The notes: generated by a model not told the origin, from the sequence alone. Counted from the first letter of the stretch, positions 8,457 to 19,363 are shown. The stretch: DNA of 38,970 nt from Sediminimonas sp. (GCF_024637375.1 NZ_JAGXFK010000081.1:1-38970), one strand, 5' to 3'. Made by a program: numbers and translations.

Positions 8457-9374
8457 ATGATCCGTCTTTTCGCCGCCGCCTGCTGCCTTTTCGCCGCCCT
8501 AGCCACACAGCCCCACGCGCAGGAGCGTGAAAGGCTCGGCTACGGCCGGCTTGTCACCAACGATCTTTTCGGCGACGGAAAGGACCGCTGGCAAACCGGG
8601 TCGGTCGCCTCCAGTCGGGTCTGGGGCTCCGGCTGGGATGGCGCGGCGCCCGAGGCCTTTGGCGACATCCTGGAACTGCGCTTTGGCGGTGCCCTCATGG
8701 CGCCGGCGAACCTTGCCGCGCCGGCAGCCGGCGACCGGCCTTATGCCGGGGCACTGGCGCTGGGGCTGCACACCCATTTCAGCCGCGGCGCGACCGAGGT
8801 GGCCATGGGCGCCGACATGGTGTTCACCGGGCCGCAAACCGGGCTGGACAGGTTTCAGGACGCCCTGCACGACGTGCTTGGCGTCGATCATTCCACCGCA
8901 GGCGTGCGCGCCACCCAGATCGGCAACAGGGTGCATCCGACGCTGGTGTTCGAAGCAGGGCGCGCCCTGTCTCTGTCCGACAGCGCCCGCTTGCGCCCCT
9001 TCATCGAGGCCCGCGCCGGGGTGGAAAACATCCTGCGCGTCGGCGCCGACCTGACCGTGGGCAACTACGGGCAGGGCGCGCTTCTGGTGCGCGACCCGGT
9101 CAGCGGCCAACGCTACCGCGCCATCGCCGGCGGCGGGGCCGGGCTGTCGCTGGTCCTGGGCGGCGACATCGCCAAGGTTTCAAACAGCACCTACCTTCCC
9201 GCGTCGCGCGGCTACCGCTTGAGCAATACGCGCGACCGGCTGCGCGCCGGCGTACATTGGCAGGGCAAAAGCGGGCGCAGCGCCTATTACGGGCTGAGCT
9301 GGCTGGGCAAGGAATTCAAAGGCCAGGCCGACGACCAGTTGATCGGGTCGCTGCGACTAAAGCTGGCCTTCTGA
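8457..9374 (+). CDS. LpxR-like lipid A deacylase family outer-membrane protein
   Basis: A 305-residue secreted protein with a signal peptide of about 21 residues (ending QPHAQ) and a beta-barrel appearance: alternating hydrophobic strands and a C-terminal phenylalanine (LRLKLAF). The block TNDLFGDGKDRWQTGS (34-49) and RPYAG resemble LpxR, which removes the 3'-acyloxyacyl group of lipid A at the outer membrane; N35 and D36 would match its active-site Asn-Asp pair. The start at 8457 gives the clean signal peptide. It follows the efflux operon by 170 bases with a stem-loop between, so it is probably a separate unit. The deacylase activity is inferred. Confidence 0.7.
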   Translation: MIRLFAAACCLFAALATQPHAQERERLGYGRLVTNDLFGDGKDRWQTGSVASSRVWGSGWDGAAPEAFGDILELRFGGALMAPANLAAPAAGDRPYAGALALGLHTHFSRGATEVAMGADMVFTGPQTGLDRFQDALHDVLGVDHSTAGVRATQIGNRVHPTLVFEAGRALSLSDSARLRPFIEARAGVENILRVGADLTVGNYGQGALLVRDPVSGQRYRAIAGGGAGLSLVLGGDIAKVSNSTYLPASRGYRLSNTRDRLRAGVHWQGKSGRSAYYGLSWLGKEFKGQADDQLIGSLRLKLAF

Positions 9375-9411
9375 ACTTCTGCGCCAACGCGCCGTGCCAA
9401 AGGCGAAATAA

Positions 9412-9426
9412 CCCTGTGAATCAGGG
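9412..9426 (+). terminator. Small stem-loop after the LpxR-like gene
   Basis: CCCTG (9412-9416) and CAGGG (9422-9426) with a five-base loop, 37 bases after the stop. The stem is short and no T-run follows, so its role is uncertain. Confidence 0.35.
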
Positions 9427-9490
9427 GCTTCTCAGACAGAATTAAACCTGATACTCTACCTGCAATAAAAAAAGACGAGGCAGGCAGGCG

Positions 9491-10564
9491 ATGAGCACGT
9501 GCTATGGTGGCACGTTCGTCATTTCCTGGTCGCAGACAGAAGTGGATGGCCTGAGGGCCGCACCGGTGCACACGCTTGGCGTCGGGGTGCCGTGGACGTG
9601 GCATGGCGAAGCCGTGCGCGTGGACGGTCCACAGGAAATCTTGCGGCTGGAGCAGGCGGACGGCGAAGCGGACCTCAGGAAACGCGCGGCACGTACCGTG
9701 CGACGCCTGATCGGCGCGGCAGTAAGTGGCCGGCGCCATATCGACGAAATCGACCACGCGAAACCCGACACGCCGCTGATGGACAGCAGTATCGTGCTGA
9801 CCGACGGCACCACGACCTTCACGGTCACGCTGATTGACCCCGGGACCGGCGCCGCTCCGCTGCTGATGTTCCTGGGCGAGATGCCGCCGCGCGACCGCGA
9901 GTTGTGGGTGGTGCACCACACGGTGGAGCCGCGGCGCGCCCACCCGATGGCAGCGTCGAGCGGTGGCGTGATCTGCTTTACCCCCGGCACCCGCATCGCC
10001 ACCCCCCATGGCAGCCGACCGGTCGAGGCATTGCGCGTCGGCGACCGCGTGCAGACCAAGGATGACGGCGCACAGGAAATCCTGTGGGTGGGGCGGCGGC
10101 GAATAACCGGTGCGCGCCTCTACGCGATGCCCGAACTGCGCCCGGTGCGCATCCGCATGGGCGCGCTCGGGGTCGAACGACCGGATGAGGAATTGCTGGT
10201 CTCTCCGGCGCACCGGATGCTGGTCTCCGGGCGCGTGGCGCGCGAGTTGTTCAACACCCCCGAGGTGCTGGTCGCGGCGCGCGACCTGATCAACGGGCGC
10301 ACCGTGGCGGTGGACATGGCACTGCGCGAGGTGGACTACATCCACATCCTGCTGCCCCGTCACCAGGTGCTGTGGGCCAACGGGGTGGAAACCGAAAGCT
10401 TTCACCCCGCCAACACCGTGCTCGACACGTTGGACATGGACGACCGCGCACGCCTTCTGGCACAACTCCCGCGGCTGGAAAGCGACCCGCACAGCTATGG
10501 CGACTACGCGCGCCGAAACCTCAACCGCTCGGAAGCGGCGATCCTCATGCACGAGGCTGCCTGA
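9491..10564 (+). CDS. Hint-domain protein of unknown function
   Basis: A 357-residue protein with no signal peptide or membrane segment. The first 155 residues match nothing I recognise. A Hint domain (Hint_2 type) starts at ICFTPGTRIATPHGSRPVEALRVGD, with its nucleophile C162, and continues through block histidine H241 (SPAHRMLV) and LLPRHQVLWANGVETESFHP (288-307). Hint domains carry out self-cleavage in inteins and hedgehog-like proteins; here there is no His-Asn splice end and about 50 residues follow, so splicing is unlikely. Such proteins are common in Rhodobacterales with no settled role. A GAGG ribosome binding site precedes the start. Confidence 0.85.
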   Translation: MSTCYGGTFVISWSQTEVDGLRAAPVHTLGVGVPWTWHGEAVRVDGPQEILRLEQADGEADLRKRAARTVRRLIGAAVSGRRHIDEIDHAKPDTPLMDSSIVLTDGTTTFTVTLIDPGTGAAPLLMFLGEMPPRDRELWVVHHTVEPRRAHPMAASSGGVICFTPGTRIATPHGSRPVEALRVGDRVQTKDDGAQEILWVGRRRITGARLYAMPELRPVRIRMGALGVERPDEELLVSPAHRMLVSGRVARELFNTPEVLVAARDLINGRTVAVDMALREVDYIHILLPRHQVLWANGVETESFHPANTVLDTLDMDDRARLLAQLPRLESDPHSYGDYARRNLNRSEAAILMHEAA

Positions 10565-10574
10565 CCCCGCCCGG

Positions 10575-10596
10575 CTTCATCTTTCCAAAATACTCC
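10575..10596 (+). repeat. Recurring intergenic motif, copy 2
   Basis: CTTCATCTTTCC directly followed by AAAATACTCC, ten bases after the Hint gene stop, then CGCCGGAGG. It differs from the copy after era by a few bases only and has the same orientation relative to the gene before it. Confidence 0.65.
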
Positions 10597-10666
10597 CGCC
10601 GGAGGCCCTTCGCCAAAGAGCCGCCGCCGGGGCATGCCGTGGCGCGACGGCAACGCACCCCGAGGC

Positions 10667-10715
10667 GTCCGCCCCGGGCGGACACTGAGAGATCCTGCGC
10701 GCGGCGCAGCCGCGC
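10667..10715. terminator. Two stem-loops between the Hint gene and trpA
   Basis: GTCCGCC-CCG-GGCGGAC (10667-10683) and GCGCGGC-GCA-GCCGCGC (10699-10715) are both perfect seven-pair stems with three-base loops. They lie between the convergent Hint gene and trpA, where a bidirectional terminator is expected. Neither has a T-run. The core of the second reappears after the maoC gene. Confidence 0.5.
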
Positions 10716-10742
10716 ACCGCTGTTTCCCGCGTGGCTGCCGGA

Positions 10743-11534
10743 TCAGGCCGAATGCGCCCCTTCCGCAAGCGCGGCCACGAAATCCAGAACCTCGGCGACG
10801 GGGTGGCCCTTGGCCAGTTCGCCCACGATCGCGCTGCCCACCACGCAGCCATCGGCCACGCCGGCGATCGCCGCGGCCCTCTCGGGCGCGTTGATGCCGA
10901 AGCCCACGATCACCGGCAGGTCGGTGCGCGCCTTGATGCGCGCCACCTCGGGCGCGACGTCGCCGGCCTGTGCCTCGCCCGATCCGGTGATGCCGGTGAT
11001 CGACACGTAGTAGACGAAGCCGCTGGTATTCTGCAGCACCTTCGGCAGGCGCTTGTCGTCGGTCGTCGGCGTGGCAAGCCGGATGAAGTTCAGCCCCGCC
11101 CGCTGCGCCGGGATGCACAGCTCGTCGTCCTCCTCGGGCGGCAGATCGACCACGATCAGCCCGTCGATTCCGGCCGCCTTGGCATCCTCCAGAAACCGCT
11201 CGACACCGCGATTATAGATCGGGTTGTAGTAGCCCATCATCACGATCGGCGTCGTGTCGTCGCCCTTGCGAAACTCCGCCGCCATGTCCAGCGTCTTTTG
11301 CAGGGTCTGCCCGGCGGCCAGTGCCCGTTGCCCGGCCAGCTGGATCGTGGGCCCGTCGGCCATCGGGTCGGTGAACGGCATGCCCAGCTCGATCACGTCG
11401 ACCCCGGCGCCCGGCAGCCCCTTCACCAGTTCCAGCGAGGTGTCGTAATCGGGGTCGCCCGCCATCACGTAGGCGACGAAGGCTTTCTTTTCCTGCGCGC
11501 GCAGGTCGGCGAACTTGGTGTCGATGCGGGTCAT
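10743..11534 (-). CDS. trpA: Tryptophan synthase alpha subunit
   Basis: Cleaves indole-3-glycerol phosphate to indole and glyceraldehyde-3-phosphate, and channels indole to TrpB. The 263-residue TIM barrel has the catalytic E49 ([11 protein letters not shown]) and D60 (MADGP) at the canonical positions, plus the phosphate-binding stretches GFGIN and GSAIV near the C-terminus. Unlike the usual adjacent trpB-trpA order, ychF lies between the two genes here on the opposite strand. trpA is divergent from ychF, with 138 bases between. Confidence 0.97.
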   Translation of the reverse strand: MTRIDTKFADLRAQEKKAFVAYVMAGDPDYDTSLELVKGLPGAGVDVIELGMPFTDPMADGPTIQLAGQRALAAGQTLQKTLDMAAEFRKGDDTTPIVMMGYYNPIYNRGVERFLEDAKAAGIDGLIVVDLPPEEDDELCIPAQRAGLNFIRLATPTTDDKRLPKVLQNTSGFVYYVSITGITGSGEAQAGDVAPEVARIKARTDLPVIVGFGINAPERAAAIAGVADGCVVGSAIVGELAKGHPVAEVLDFVAALAEGAHSA

Positions 11535-11620
11535 GTGCTGGCGTCCTTGCTGATCGGCTCACACGGATGTGCCGCAAAACCGCCGCGAACTCAATCGCCG
11601 ATGCGATCGCGGGCGCGCCC

Positions 11621-11649
11621 TTGTCACGCCCCGTCCCGCGCAGTATGAG
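11621..11649 (+). promoter_or_regulatory. Predicted sigma-70 promoter of ychF
   Basis: TTGTCA (11621-11626), a 17-base spacer and TATGAG (11644-11649). A start near 11656 would give a very short leader with the strong ribosome binding site AAGGAGGA (11660-11667) and ATG at 11673. Confidence 0.5.
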
Positions 11650-11672
11650 CGGCGCCAGCAAGGAGGACCGCC

Positions 11673-12770
11673 ATGGGCTTCAAGATGGGAATCGTCGGTC
11701 TGCCCAACGTGGGCAAGTCGACATTGTTCAACGCGCTGACGCGCACCGCCGCCGCGCAGGCGGCGAATTTCCCGTTCTGCACGATCGAGCCCAACGTGGG
11801 CGAGGTCGCGGTGCCCGACGCGCGGCTCGACAAGCTGGCCGCGATCGCGGGCTCCAGGCAAACCATTCCCACCCGCATGACCTTCGTCGACATCGCTGGC
11901 CTCGTCAAAGGCGCCAGCCGGGGCGAGGGGCTGGGCAACCAGTTCCTGGCCAATATCCGCGAGGTCGATGCCATCGCCCATGTTCTGCGTTGTTTCGAGG
12001 ATGGCGACGTCACCCACGTCGAGGGCCGCGTCGACCCCGTCGCCGATGCCGAGGTGATCGAGACCGAACTGATGCTGGCCGACCTGGACTCGGTCGAAAA
12101 GCGCCGCACCGGGCTGGTGCGCAAGCTAAAGGGCGGCGACAAGGACGCGGTGCAAGCCGACCGGCTGCTCGCGCAGGCGCAGGCCGCGCTGGAGGATGGC
12201 AAGCCCGCCCGCACCGTCGCCGTCGATGCCGACGACGCCAAGGCATGGCGGATGCTGCAACTGCTCACCGCCAAGCCGGTCTTGTATGTTTGCAATGTCG
12301 ACGAGGCCCACGCTGCCACCGGCAACGCGTTCTCCGAACAGGTGGCCCGGATGGCCGCCGACCAGGGCGCCGCGGCGGTGGTCATCTCGGCCCGGATCGA
12401 GGAAGAGATCAGCCAGCTCGACGACGACGAAGCGGCGATGTTCCTGCAAGAGATGGGGCTTGAGGAGGCAGGGCTGGACCGGCTGATTCGCGCCGGTCAC
12501 GACCTGCTGCGGCTGGAGACGTTCTTTACCGTCGGCCCCAAGGAGGCGCGCGCGTGGACCATCCCCGCCGGCACGCCGGCGCCCAGGGCCGCCGGCGTTA
12601 TCCACGGCGATTTCGAACGCGGCTTCATCCGCGCCGAAACCATCGCCTATGACGATTTCATCGCCAATGGCGGCGAACAGGGCGCCAAGGAAGCCGGCAA
12701 GATGCGCGCCGAAGGCAAGGCCTATGTCGTGCGTGACGGCGACGTGCTGCACTTCCTGTCGAACACCTGA
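11673..12770 (+). CDS. ychF: Redox-regulated ATPase YchF (Obg-like)
   Basis: A ribosome-associated P-loop NTPase of the Obg family that prefers ATP. The 365-residue protein has the P-loop GLPNVGKS (9-16), the switch region DIAGLVKGASRGEGLGNQFL, and NVDE (208-211) in place of the GTP-specifying NKxD, which explains ATP preference in this family. A coiled-coil arm (about 128-200) and a C-terminal TGS domain follow, ending EGKAYVVRDGDVLHFLSNT. The start has an excellent ribosome binding site. The gene is convergent with trpB (14 bases between) and divergent from trpA. Confidence 0.98.
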   Translation: MGFKMGIVGLPNVGKSTLFNALTRTAAAQAANFPFCTIEPNVGEVAVPDARLDKLAAIAGSRQTIPTRMTFVDIAGLVKGASRGEGLGNQFLANIREVDAIAHVLRCFEDGDVTHVEGRVDPVADAEVIETELMLADLDSVEKRRTGLVRKLKGGDKDAVQADRLLAQAQAALEDGKPARTVAVDADDAKAWRMLQLLTAKPVLYVCNVDEAHAATGNAFSEQVARMAADQGAAAVVISARIEEEISQLDDDEAAMFLQEMGLEEAGLDRLIRAGHDLLRLETFFTVGPKEARAWTIPAGTPAPRAAGVIHGDFERGFIRAETIAYDDFIANGGEQGAKEAGKMRAEGKAYVVRDGDVLHFLSNT

Positions 12771-12774
12771 GCGG

Positions 12775-12790
12775 CGGTGGCGTGTCACCG
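12775..12790. terminator. Small stem-loop at the ychF/trpB convergent junction
   Basis: CGGTG and CACCG arms around a six-base loop. It overlaps the trpB stop. It is short and lacks a T-run, so termination between these convergent genes may be weak. Confidence 0.3.
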
Positions 12791-14032
12791 GCCCTCGGGC
12801 GCGCCTTCCATGTCGAAGCCCAGGTGGCGTGCCACGGTGTAGATGTCCTTGTCTCCACGCCCACACATGTTCATCACGATGATGTGGTCGGCGGGCAATT
12901 CCGGCGCGATCTTGGCGACATGCGCCAGCGCGTGCGCGGGCTCCAGCGCCGGGATGATCCCTTCCAGCGCGCATGATAGCTGGAACGCCTCCAGCGCCTC
13001 GGCATCGGTGATCGAAACGTATTGCGCGCGCCCGCTCTCGTGCAGCCATGAATGTTCCGGCCCGATGCCCGGGTAGTCGAGCCCGGCGGAAATCGAGTGC
13101 CCCTCCAGGATCTGCCCGTCGTCGTCCTGCAACAGGTAGGTTCGGTTGCCGTGCAGCACGCCGGGCCGGCCGCCAGTGAGCGAGGCACAATGCTCCATCT
13201 TGGCGTTGACGCCGTGACCGCCCGCCTCGACTCCGATGATGTTCACCGACGGGTCGTCGAGGAACGGATAGAACAGCCCCATCGCGTTGGACCCGCCCCC
13301 GATGGCGGCGATCACGGTATCGGGCAGGCGGCCCTCGCCCTCGGCCGCGGCCAGTTGCCAGCGCACCTCCTTGCCGATCACCGACTGGAAATCGCGCACC
13401 ATCGCCGGGTAGGGGTGCGGGCCCGCCACCGTGCCGATGCAGTAGAACGTGTCGCGCACATTGGTCACCCAGTCGCGCAGCGCATCGTTCATCGCGTCCT
13501 TGAGCGTGCCGCGCCCCGAGGTGACGGGAATCACCTCCGCCCCCAGCAGCCGCATGCGAAACACGTTGGGCGCTTGCCGTTCGACATCGTGCGCGCCCAT
13601 GTAAACGACGCATTGCAGCCCGAACTTGGCGCAGACGGTGGCCGTGGCCACGCCGTGCTGGCCGGCGCCTGTCTCGGCGATGATGCGGGTCTTGCCCATC
13701 CGGCGAGCCAGCAGGATCTGACCCAGCACGTTGTTGATCTTGTGCGCGCCGGTGTGGTTGAGTTCATCGCGCTTGAGGTAGATCTTGGCGCCGCCGAAGT
13801 GTTCGGTCATCCGCGCGGCGTGGTAAAGCGGGCTGGGCCGGCCGACATAGTGGGTCCACAGGTCGTCCATCTCGGCCCAGAAGCTGTCGTCGGTCTTGGC
13901 GTGCTCGTAGCACTCTTCCAGTTCCAGGATCAGCGGCATCAGCGTTTCCGACACGAAGCGCCCGCCGAACTTTCCGAAGCGGCCCCTCTCGTCGGGCCCG
14001 GACATGAAACTGTTGAAAAGATCGTTGGACAT
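12785..14032 (-). CDS. trpB: Tryptophan synthase beta subunit
   Basis: A PLP enzyme joining indole and serine to give tryptophan. The 415-residue protein has the PLP lysine K98 in HTGAHKINN, the phosphate-binding glycine loop GGGSNAMG, and the C-terminal CGRGDKD. The start SNDLFNSF is typical for the family. In many Rhodobacterales trpF precedes it; here an unrelated phnM-like gene lies 144 bases upstream on the same strand. Reading on past its stop, the minus strand crosses the antisense of ychF and then reaches trpA. Confidence 0.98.
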   Translation of the reverse strand: MSNDLFNSFMSGPDERGRFGKFGGRFVSETLMPLILELEECYEHAKTDDSFWAEMDDLWTHYVGRPSPLYHAARMTEHFGGAKIYLKRDELNHTGAHKINNVLGQILLARRMGKTRIIAETGAGQHGVATATVCAKFGLQCVVYMGAHDVERQAPNVFRMRLLGAEVIPVTSGRGTLKDAMNDALRDWVTNVRDTFYCIGTVAGPHPYPAMVRDFQSVIGKEVRWQLAAAEGEGRLPDTVIAAIGGGSNAMGLFYPFLDDPSVNIIGVEAGGHGVNAKMEHCASLTGGRPGVLHGNRTYLLQDDDGQILEGHSISAGLDYPGIGPEHSWLHESGRAQYVSITDAEALEAFQLSCALEGIIPALEPAHALAHVAKIAPELPADHIIVMNMCGRGDKDIYTVARHLGFDMEGAPEGR

Positions 14033-14085
14033 CTCTTGCCCCTTCCCGGCTTGCGCGCGATCTGGCGCCTATCCGTGAATATGGG

Positions 14086-14105
14086 CTGGAAGGGCGTTTT
14101 TCCAG
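14086..14105 (-). other. Stem-loop in the trpB leader
   Basis: On the minus strand, CTGGAA and TTCCAG form six pairs around an eight-base loop, about 55 bases before trpB. It may be a leader structure. I find no Trp-rich leader peptide that would make it an attenuator. Confidence 0.35.
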
Positions 14106-14145
14106 CGGTTTTTGATGCGGCGCGAAACCGGGTTTACACCCAACC

Positions 14146-14166
14146 GCCCCATCGCCCGCATGGGGC
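14146..14166 (-). terminator. Stem-loop between phnM-like gene and trpB
   Basis: GCCCCAT and ATGGGGC form seven perfect pairs around a seven-base loop, about ten bases after the phnM-like stop (minus strand). No T-run follows. It may separate the phnM-like unit from trpB. Confidence 0.45.
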
Positions 14167-14176
14167 GCGACGCGAT

Positions 14177-15328
14177 TCAACCCGCGCCCGAACCCAGCAG
14201 CCGCCGCGCCACCGTGCCGCCGGCATGGGTGATGCGACCGGCCGCCATGGTCAGCCCGACGCGGCCGGCCGAATCCAGCACGACCAGGTCGGCGCGCATC
14301 CCGGGCGCCAGTGCGCCCCGGTCCGACAGCCCCAGCGCCCGCGCCGGCCGTCCGGAGACCAACTCCCAAGCCGCCGGCCAGCCGATTTGTCCGGCCAGCA
14401 GGCGCGCCGCCTGCAAGGGCGCCGGGTAATGATAATCCGAGGCCAGCGCATCGCAGAGCCCCTCCGCCACCAGCGCGCGCGCGTCCACGCCCCGCGCATG
14501 CGAGCCGCCGCGCACCACGTTGGGCGCGCCCAGCACGATGGTGTCGCCCGCCGCACCCGCCGCCTTTGCGGCTGCGGCGGTTTCGGGAAACTCGGCGATC
14601 ATCGCACCGCGTGCGCGCCATGCCTCACGGGCCGCGGCGGTGCGATCGTCATGGCTACCCAAGCGCACGCCGCACGCCACCAACCGCGTCGCCAGCGCAT
14701 CCAGCCCACCTGGCACCCCGGCCCCCCGCGTATGCAGCGCGCGCAGCAATTCCAGGTGCGCATCGGGGCTGCGCCCGGCCTTCAAAGCCTGCCCCGTCAG
14801 GCGCGGCGGCCGCGCGCCGCGCGCCAACGCGTCATGCGGCAGGTGATCGTTGAACACCACGTAATCCACACCAAACCGCGCCACCGTTTCAGGGAAGGCG
14901 TCGTAGTCGTCCAGCATGTGCGTCTCGAACCTGAGCTGTGCGCGCATGTCGGTGCCGACCGCCTCATATCCCGCCAGCGCATCGAGGAACCGGAGCGCGA
15001 ACTCGGGGCCGCGCATGCCGCCCTCCCAGCTCCAGAATTGCGCCAGCACAGCGGTGGTAATGCCGTTGGTGGCCAGCTCGGCCTCGGTGGCTGCCAACCC
15101 GGCGCGCAAGTCGCGCAGCACGCCGCGCCGCGGGGCGAGGTGGTGTTCGAACCCGTCGCCGTGGATGTCCACGATTCCCGGCAGAATCGTGCACCCCGCC
15201 AGATCGACGGCGCGGCCCAGGGGCGCGGCGGCAATGCGCCCGCCCGCCAGTGCCAGCGGTGCCACTTGCAGGCCACCCTGCCCCAACACCCGCGCGCCGG
15301 TCAGGGTCAGCGCCGGCAGCGCGCTCAT
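14177..15328 (-). CDS. phnM: PhnM-like alpha-D-ribose 1-methylphosphonate 5-triphosphate diphosphatase
   Basis: An amidohydrolase-superfamily protein of 383 residues. In C-P lyase phosphonate breakdown, PhnM releases pyrophosphate from ribose methylphosphonate triphosphate. Matching blocks are the metal-binding [10 protein letters not shown] (54-63), [25 protein letters not shown] and [10 protein letters not shown]. The composite-domain strands at both ends are typical. No other phn gene is in the window, so this is an orphan copy, and it may act on another triphosphate or be part of a dispersed pathway. It overlaps the lipase-like gene by four bases (ATGA), so the two are translated together. 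Confidence 0.85.
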   Translation of the reverse strand: MSALPALTLTGARVLGQGGLQVAPLALAGGRIAAAPLGRAVDLAGCTILPGIVDIHGDGFEHHLAPRRGVLRDLRAGLAATEAELATNGITTAVLAQFWSWEGGMRGPEFALRFLDALAGYEAVGTDMRAQLRFETHMLDDYDAFPETVARFGVDYVVFNDHLPHDALARGARPPRLTGQALKAGRSPDAHLELLRALHTRGAGVPGGLDALATRLVACGVRLGSHDDRTAAAREAWRARGAMIAEFPETAAAAKAAGAAGDTIVLGAPNVVRGGSHARGVDARALVAEGLCDALASDYHYPAPLQAARLLAGQIGWPAAWELVSGRPARALGLSDRGALAPGMRADLVVLDSAGRVGLTMAAGRITHAGGTVARRLLGSGAG

Positions 15329-16059
15329 TGCTGTTCGGGCAGTTCCATCACCGCCTCTGCGTAGCTCAGGTCATCATCGAAGGCGCCGAGGCGCAAAAAG
15401 CGAATCACCTGCGCGATGACCAACGGGCTGTTCATCATGAAGGTATGCGTAACCGGCAACACGATGTGATCGGCCATGCCTTCGACCCGGGTCGAGGCCA
15501 CCGACACCTTGCCATCGTCCGGCCCGTCGATCATCGTCGAGAAAACGGGGTTGAGCGAGCGGTTGCCGGCGATCACGCCGAGATCGAAATCCACCGGCGG
15601 CAGATGCGCGGGCAGGCCTTGGGTGCCGGTGCGCAACTGCTGGCCGGCCGGCCCATTGAGCCACTCGAAGGCGTCGAGGTCGCCCAGCTCGTCGACAAGC
15701 TCGGCGCCGCTGTTGGGCGGGGCCAGCATCACCACGCGGCCCAGTGCCTCGGGGCGGTGACCCGCCAGCCAGTAGCGCGTGAGGATGCCGCCCATGGAAT
15801 GGGTCACGATATGCGTGCGTTCGCCGCCGCAGCGTGCCACGGCGCTTGGCAGCACCTCGATCGCAAGGTTCGAGATCGTCTCTTCGGTGGAAGGATAGTC
15901 CGGCCGCACCACCCGGTAGCCGCGCCGCTCCAGCACCTCCTGCATCAGCAGAAACGACGCCTGCGTGCGCGCCAGCCCGTGCAGCAGCACCACGCAATCG
16001 GCGCCCGCCATGGTGGGCCAGAGCATCAGTGTCACGAAAAGGGCGAAGCGGCGGCTCAT
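15325..16059 (-). CDS. Secreted alpha/beta-hydrolase (lipase-like)
   Basis: A 244-residue protein with a Sec signal peptide ([19 protein letters not shown]). The fold begins [14 protein letters not shown]; the nucleophile elbow is THSMGG with S88, in which the usual first Gly is Thr. Candidate acid residues are D181/D182 and the likely catalytic histidine is H205 in VTHTF. The pattern resembles PGAP1-like and triacylglycerol lipase relatives. The substrate is unknown. I chose the start at 16059 because it gives a clean signal peptide; an upstream in-frame start does not. The four-base overlap with phnM is odd because the two proteins act in different compartments. Confidence 0.8.
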   Translation of the reverse strand: MSRRFALFVTLMLWPTMAGADCVVLLHGLARTQASFLLMQEVLERRGYRVVRPDYPSTEETISNLAIEVLPSAVARCGGERTHIVTHSMGGILTRYWLAGHRPEALGRVVMLAPPNSGAELVDELGDLDAFEWLNGPAGQQLRTGTQGLPAHLPPVDFDLGVIAGNRSLNPVFSTMIDGPDDGKVSVASTRVEGMADHIVLPVTHTFMMNSPLVIAQVIRFLRLGAFDDDLSYAEAVMELPEQQ

Positions 16060-16151
16060 GCCGATCAGATAAGGCTTTTGCCGCGCCTGCGAAAGGGCCG
16101 AACCGTGCCGGCGATCATCACCCTGAGGCGCTGTCTGCCCCCACACGCCAA

Positions 16152-16178
16152 GGATACTTTTCGAGAGAGGAAAAGGAA
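16152..16178 (-). repeat. Recurring intergenic motif, looser copy
   Basis: On the minus strand, CCTTTTCCTCTCTCG is followed by AAAAGTATCC. This resembles the CTTCATCTTTCC / AAAATACTCC motif and lies about 40 bases after the stop of the transporter gene, in the same orientation as that gene. The match is partial. Confidence 0.35.
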
Positions 16179-16215
16179 GGCGCCGGGATTGCCGGTGCGA
16201 GCGATACGCCCGTGT

Positions 16216-17056
16216 TCAGCCGCGCCGGGCAGGCAGCGCCGCCAACGCCACACCGGCCATGACCAGGGCCGCGGCCAGTGCCAGCCGCGGGCTGAGCGCC
16301 TCGCCAAGAAACGCGATGCCGCCCGCGAGCGCGATCACCGGCACGCTGAGTTGCGCCACCGCCGCGGCGCTGGCCGCCAGCCGCGGCAGCACCGCATACC
16401 ACAACGCGTAACCCAGCCCCGAGGTCACCGCGCCCGACAGCACCGCCAGCGCGATACCCGTCACCCCGGGCATCGCAGCCGCGGGGTTGATCGCAAACCC
16501 CACCAGCAACCCGGCCGGTGCCGCCAGCACGAAATTTGCTGCCGTGGTCCGAAGCGGATCGGCGCCGCCGCGCCCGGCCAGGGAATAGATACCCCAGCCA
16601 ACGCCCGCCGCCGCCATCATCGCCGCGTGCACCGGGCCGACCTGCACCGCGCCCACGGGCCACAGCATCCAGGCCAGACCCGCCAGCGCCAGACCCGCCC
16701 CGGCAAAGCGGCGCGGCGGTACCGGCTCGCGTGTGACCAACGCGCCAGCGAACATGGTGATCTGGACCACGGCGAACAGAACCAGCGCGCCCAGCCCCGC
16801 ATCGAGCGTCATGTAGGCCGCCGAGAAGCCGTAGACATAGACCAGCAGCGCCACGACGCCCGTGACCCGCCCCGCCCAGCCGCAGCCCGCCACGCAGCAC
16901 CAGCACCAGCACCGCAAGCGTCACCGCGCCGGAAACGAGCCGGATGGTACCAAAGCCCATCGCGTCGATCCCACCGCTGGCCAGCGCCATGCGGTTGAGC
17001 AGCGAATTGGCGGCAAAGGCCACCATGGTCAAGGCGGTCAGAAGAAACAGGCGCAT
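16216..17056 (-). pseudogene. EamA/DMT-family transporter, frameshifted
   Basis: A ten-helix drug/metabolite transporter split over two frames. Residues 1 to about 62 (MRLFLLTALTMVAFAANSLL onward, ending LRGGLRLGG) read in one frame. From RVTGVVALLVYVYGFSAAYMTL to the stop the protein continues in the next frame with clean membrane segments. Removing one base from the four-C run at 16870-16873 (plus strand) restores one 279-residue protein of normal EamA length with both EamA repeats. The total, 841 bases, is one more than a multiple of three. This may be a real mutation, a slippage site or a sequencing error. The substrate is unknown. Confidence 0.8.
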
Positions 17057-17236
17057 ATGCGCCAGATAGACAGGACTACGGGAAAAAATCCAGCCAGATG
17101 AACGTGATCGCCACCAGGTATTGCGTCCGCCCGGCGCGTCACCCCCGACGCCCGCGCCGAGGAGGCCGCCCGTGGCGGCCGACGAGAGAACGTGCGCGCG
17201 CGCAAGCGCGCTCATCCGGGTCACGCCCGGCCAATG

Positions 17237-17264
17237 AAAAAGGGGCACCCGCGGGTGCCCCTTT
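17237..17264 (-). terminator. Rho-independent terminator of groES-groEL
   Basis: GGGGCACCC and GGGTGCCCC form a perfect nine-pair stem around GC. On the minus strand it is followed by a run of five T, 25 bases after the groEL stop. This is the clearest terminator in the window. Confidence 0.92.
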
Positions 17265-17288
17265 CCATGATCGTTTGCGGGGTAGGGC

Positions 17289-19279
<1,991 letters not shown>

Positions 19280-19329
19280 CTTCGAGGCTCCTTGCTCAAA
19301 GTTAATTTCATGTCAGGCCCTGAGGCCTG

Positions 19330-19356
19330 TTAGCACTCACTCGACACGAGTGCTAA
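19330..19356. promoter_or_regulatory. CIRCE operator (HrcA binding site)
   Basis: TTAGCACTC, nine bases, GAGTGCTAA: a perfect match to the CIRCE consensus. It lies 50 bases before groES, just downstream of the predicted -10 element, so HrcA would block initiation at normal temperature. hrcA itself is not in the window. Confidence 0.97.
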
Positions 19357-19363
19357 TAGCGCT

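Noticed and set aside
14069..14161. A 30-codon open frame on the minus strand upstream of trpB, a possible trp leader peptide
   Set aside because: It has only one Trp codon, no ribosome binding site, and no pair of alternative stems as needed for attenuation.
17076..17138. A short minus-strand frame ending with the hydrophobic QYLVAITFIWLDFFP, upstream of the transporter gene
   Set aside because: It looks like the tail of a small membrane protein, but no start codon lies in frame and a stop comes just before it. It may be a relic or chance.
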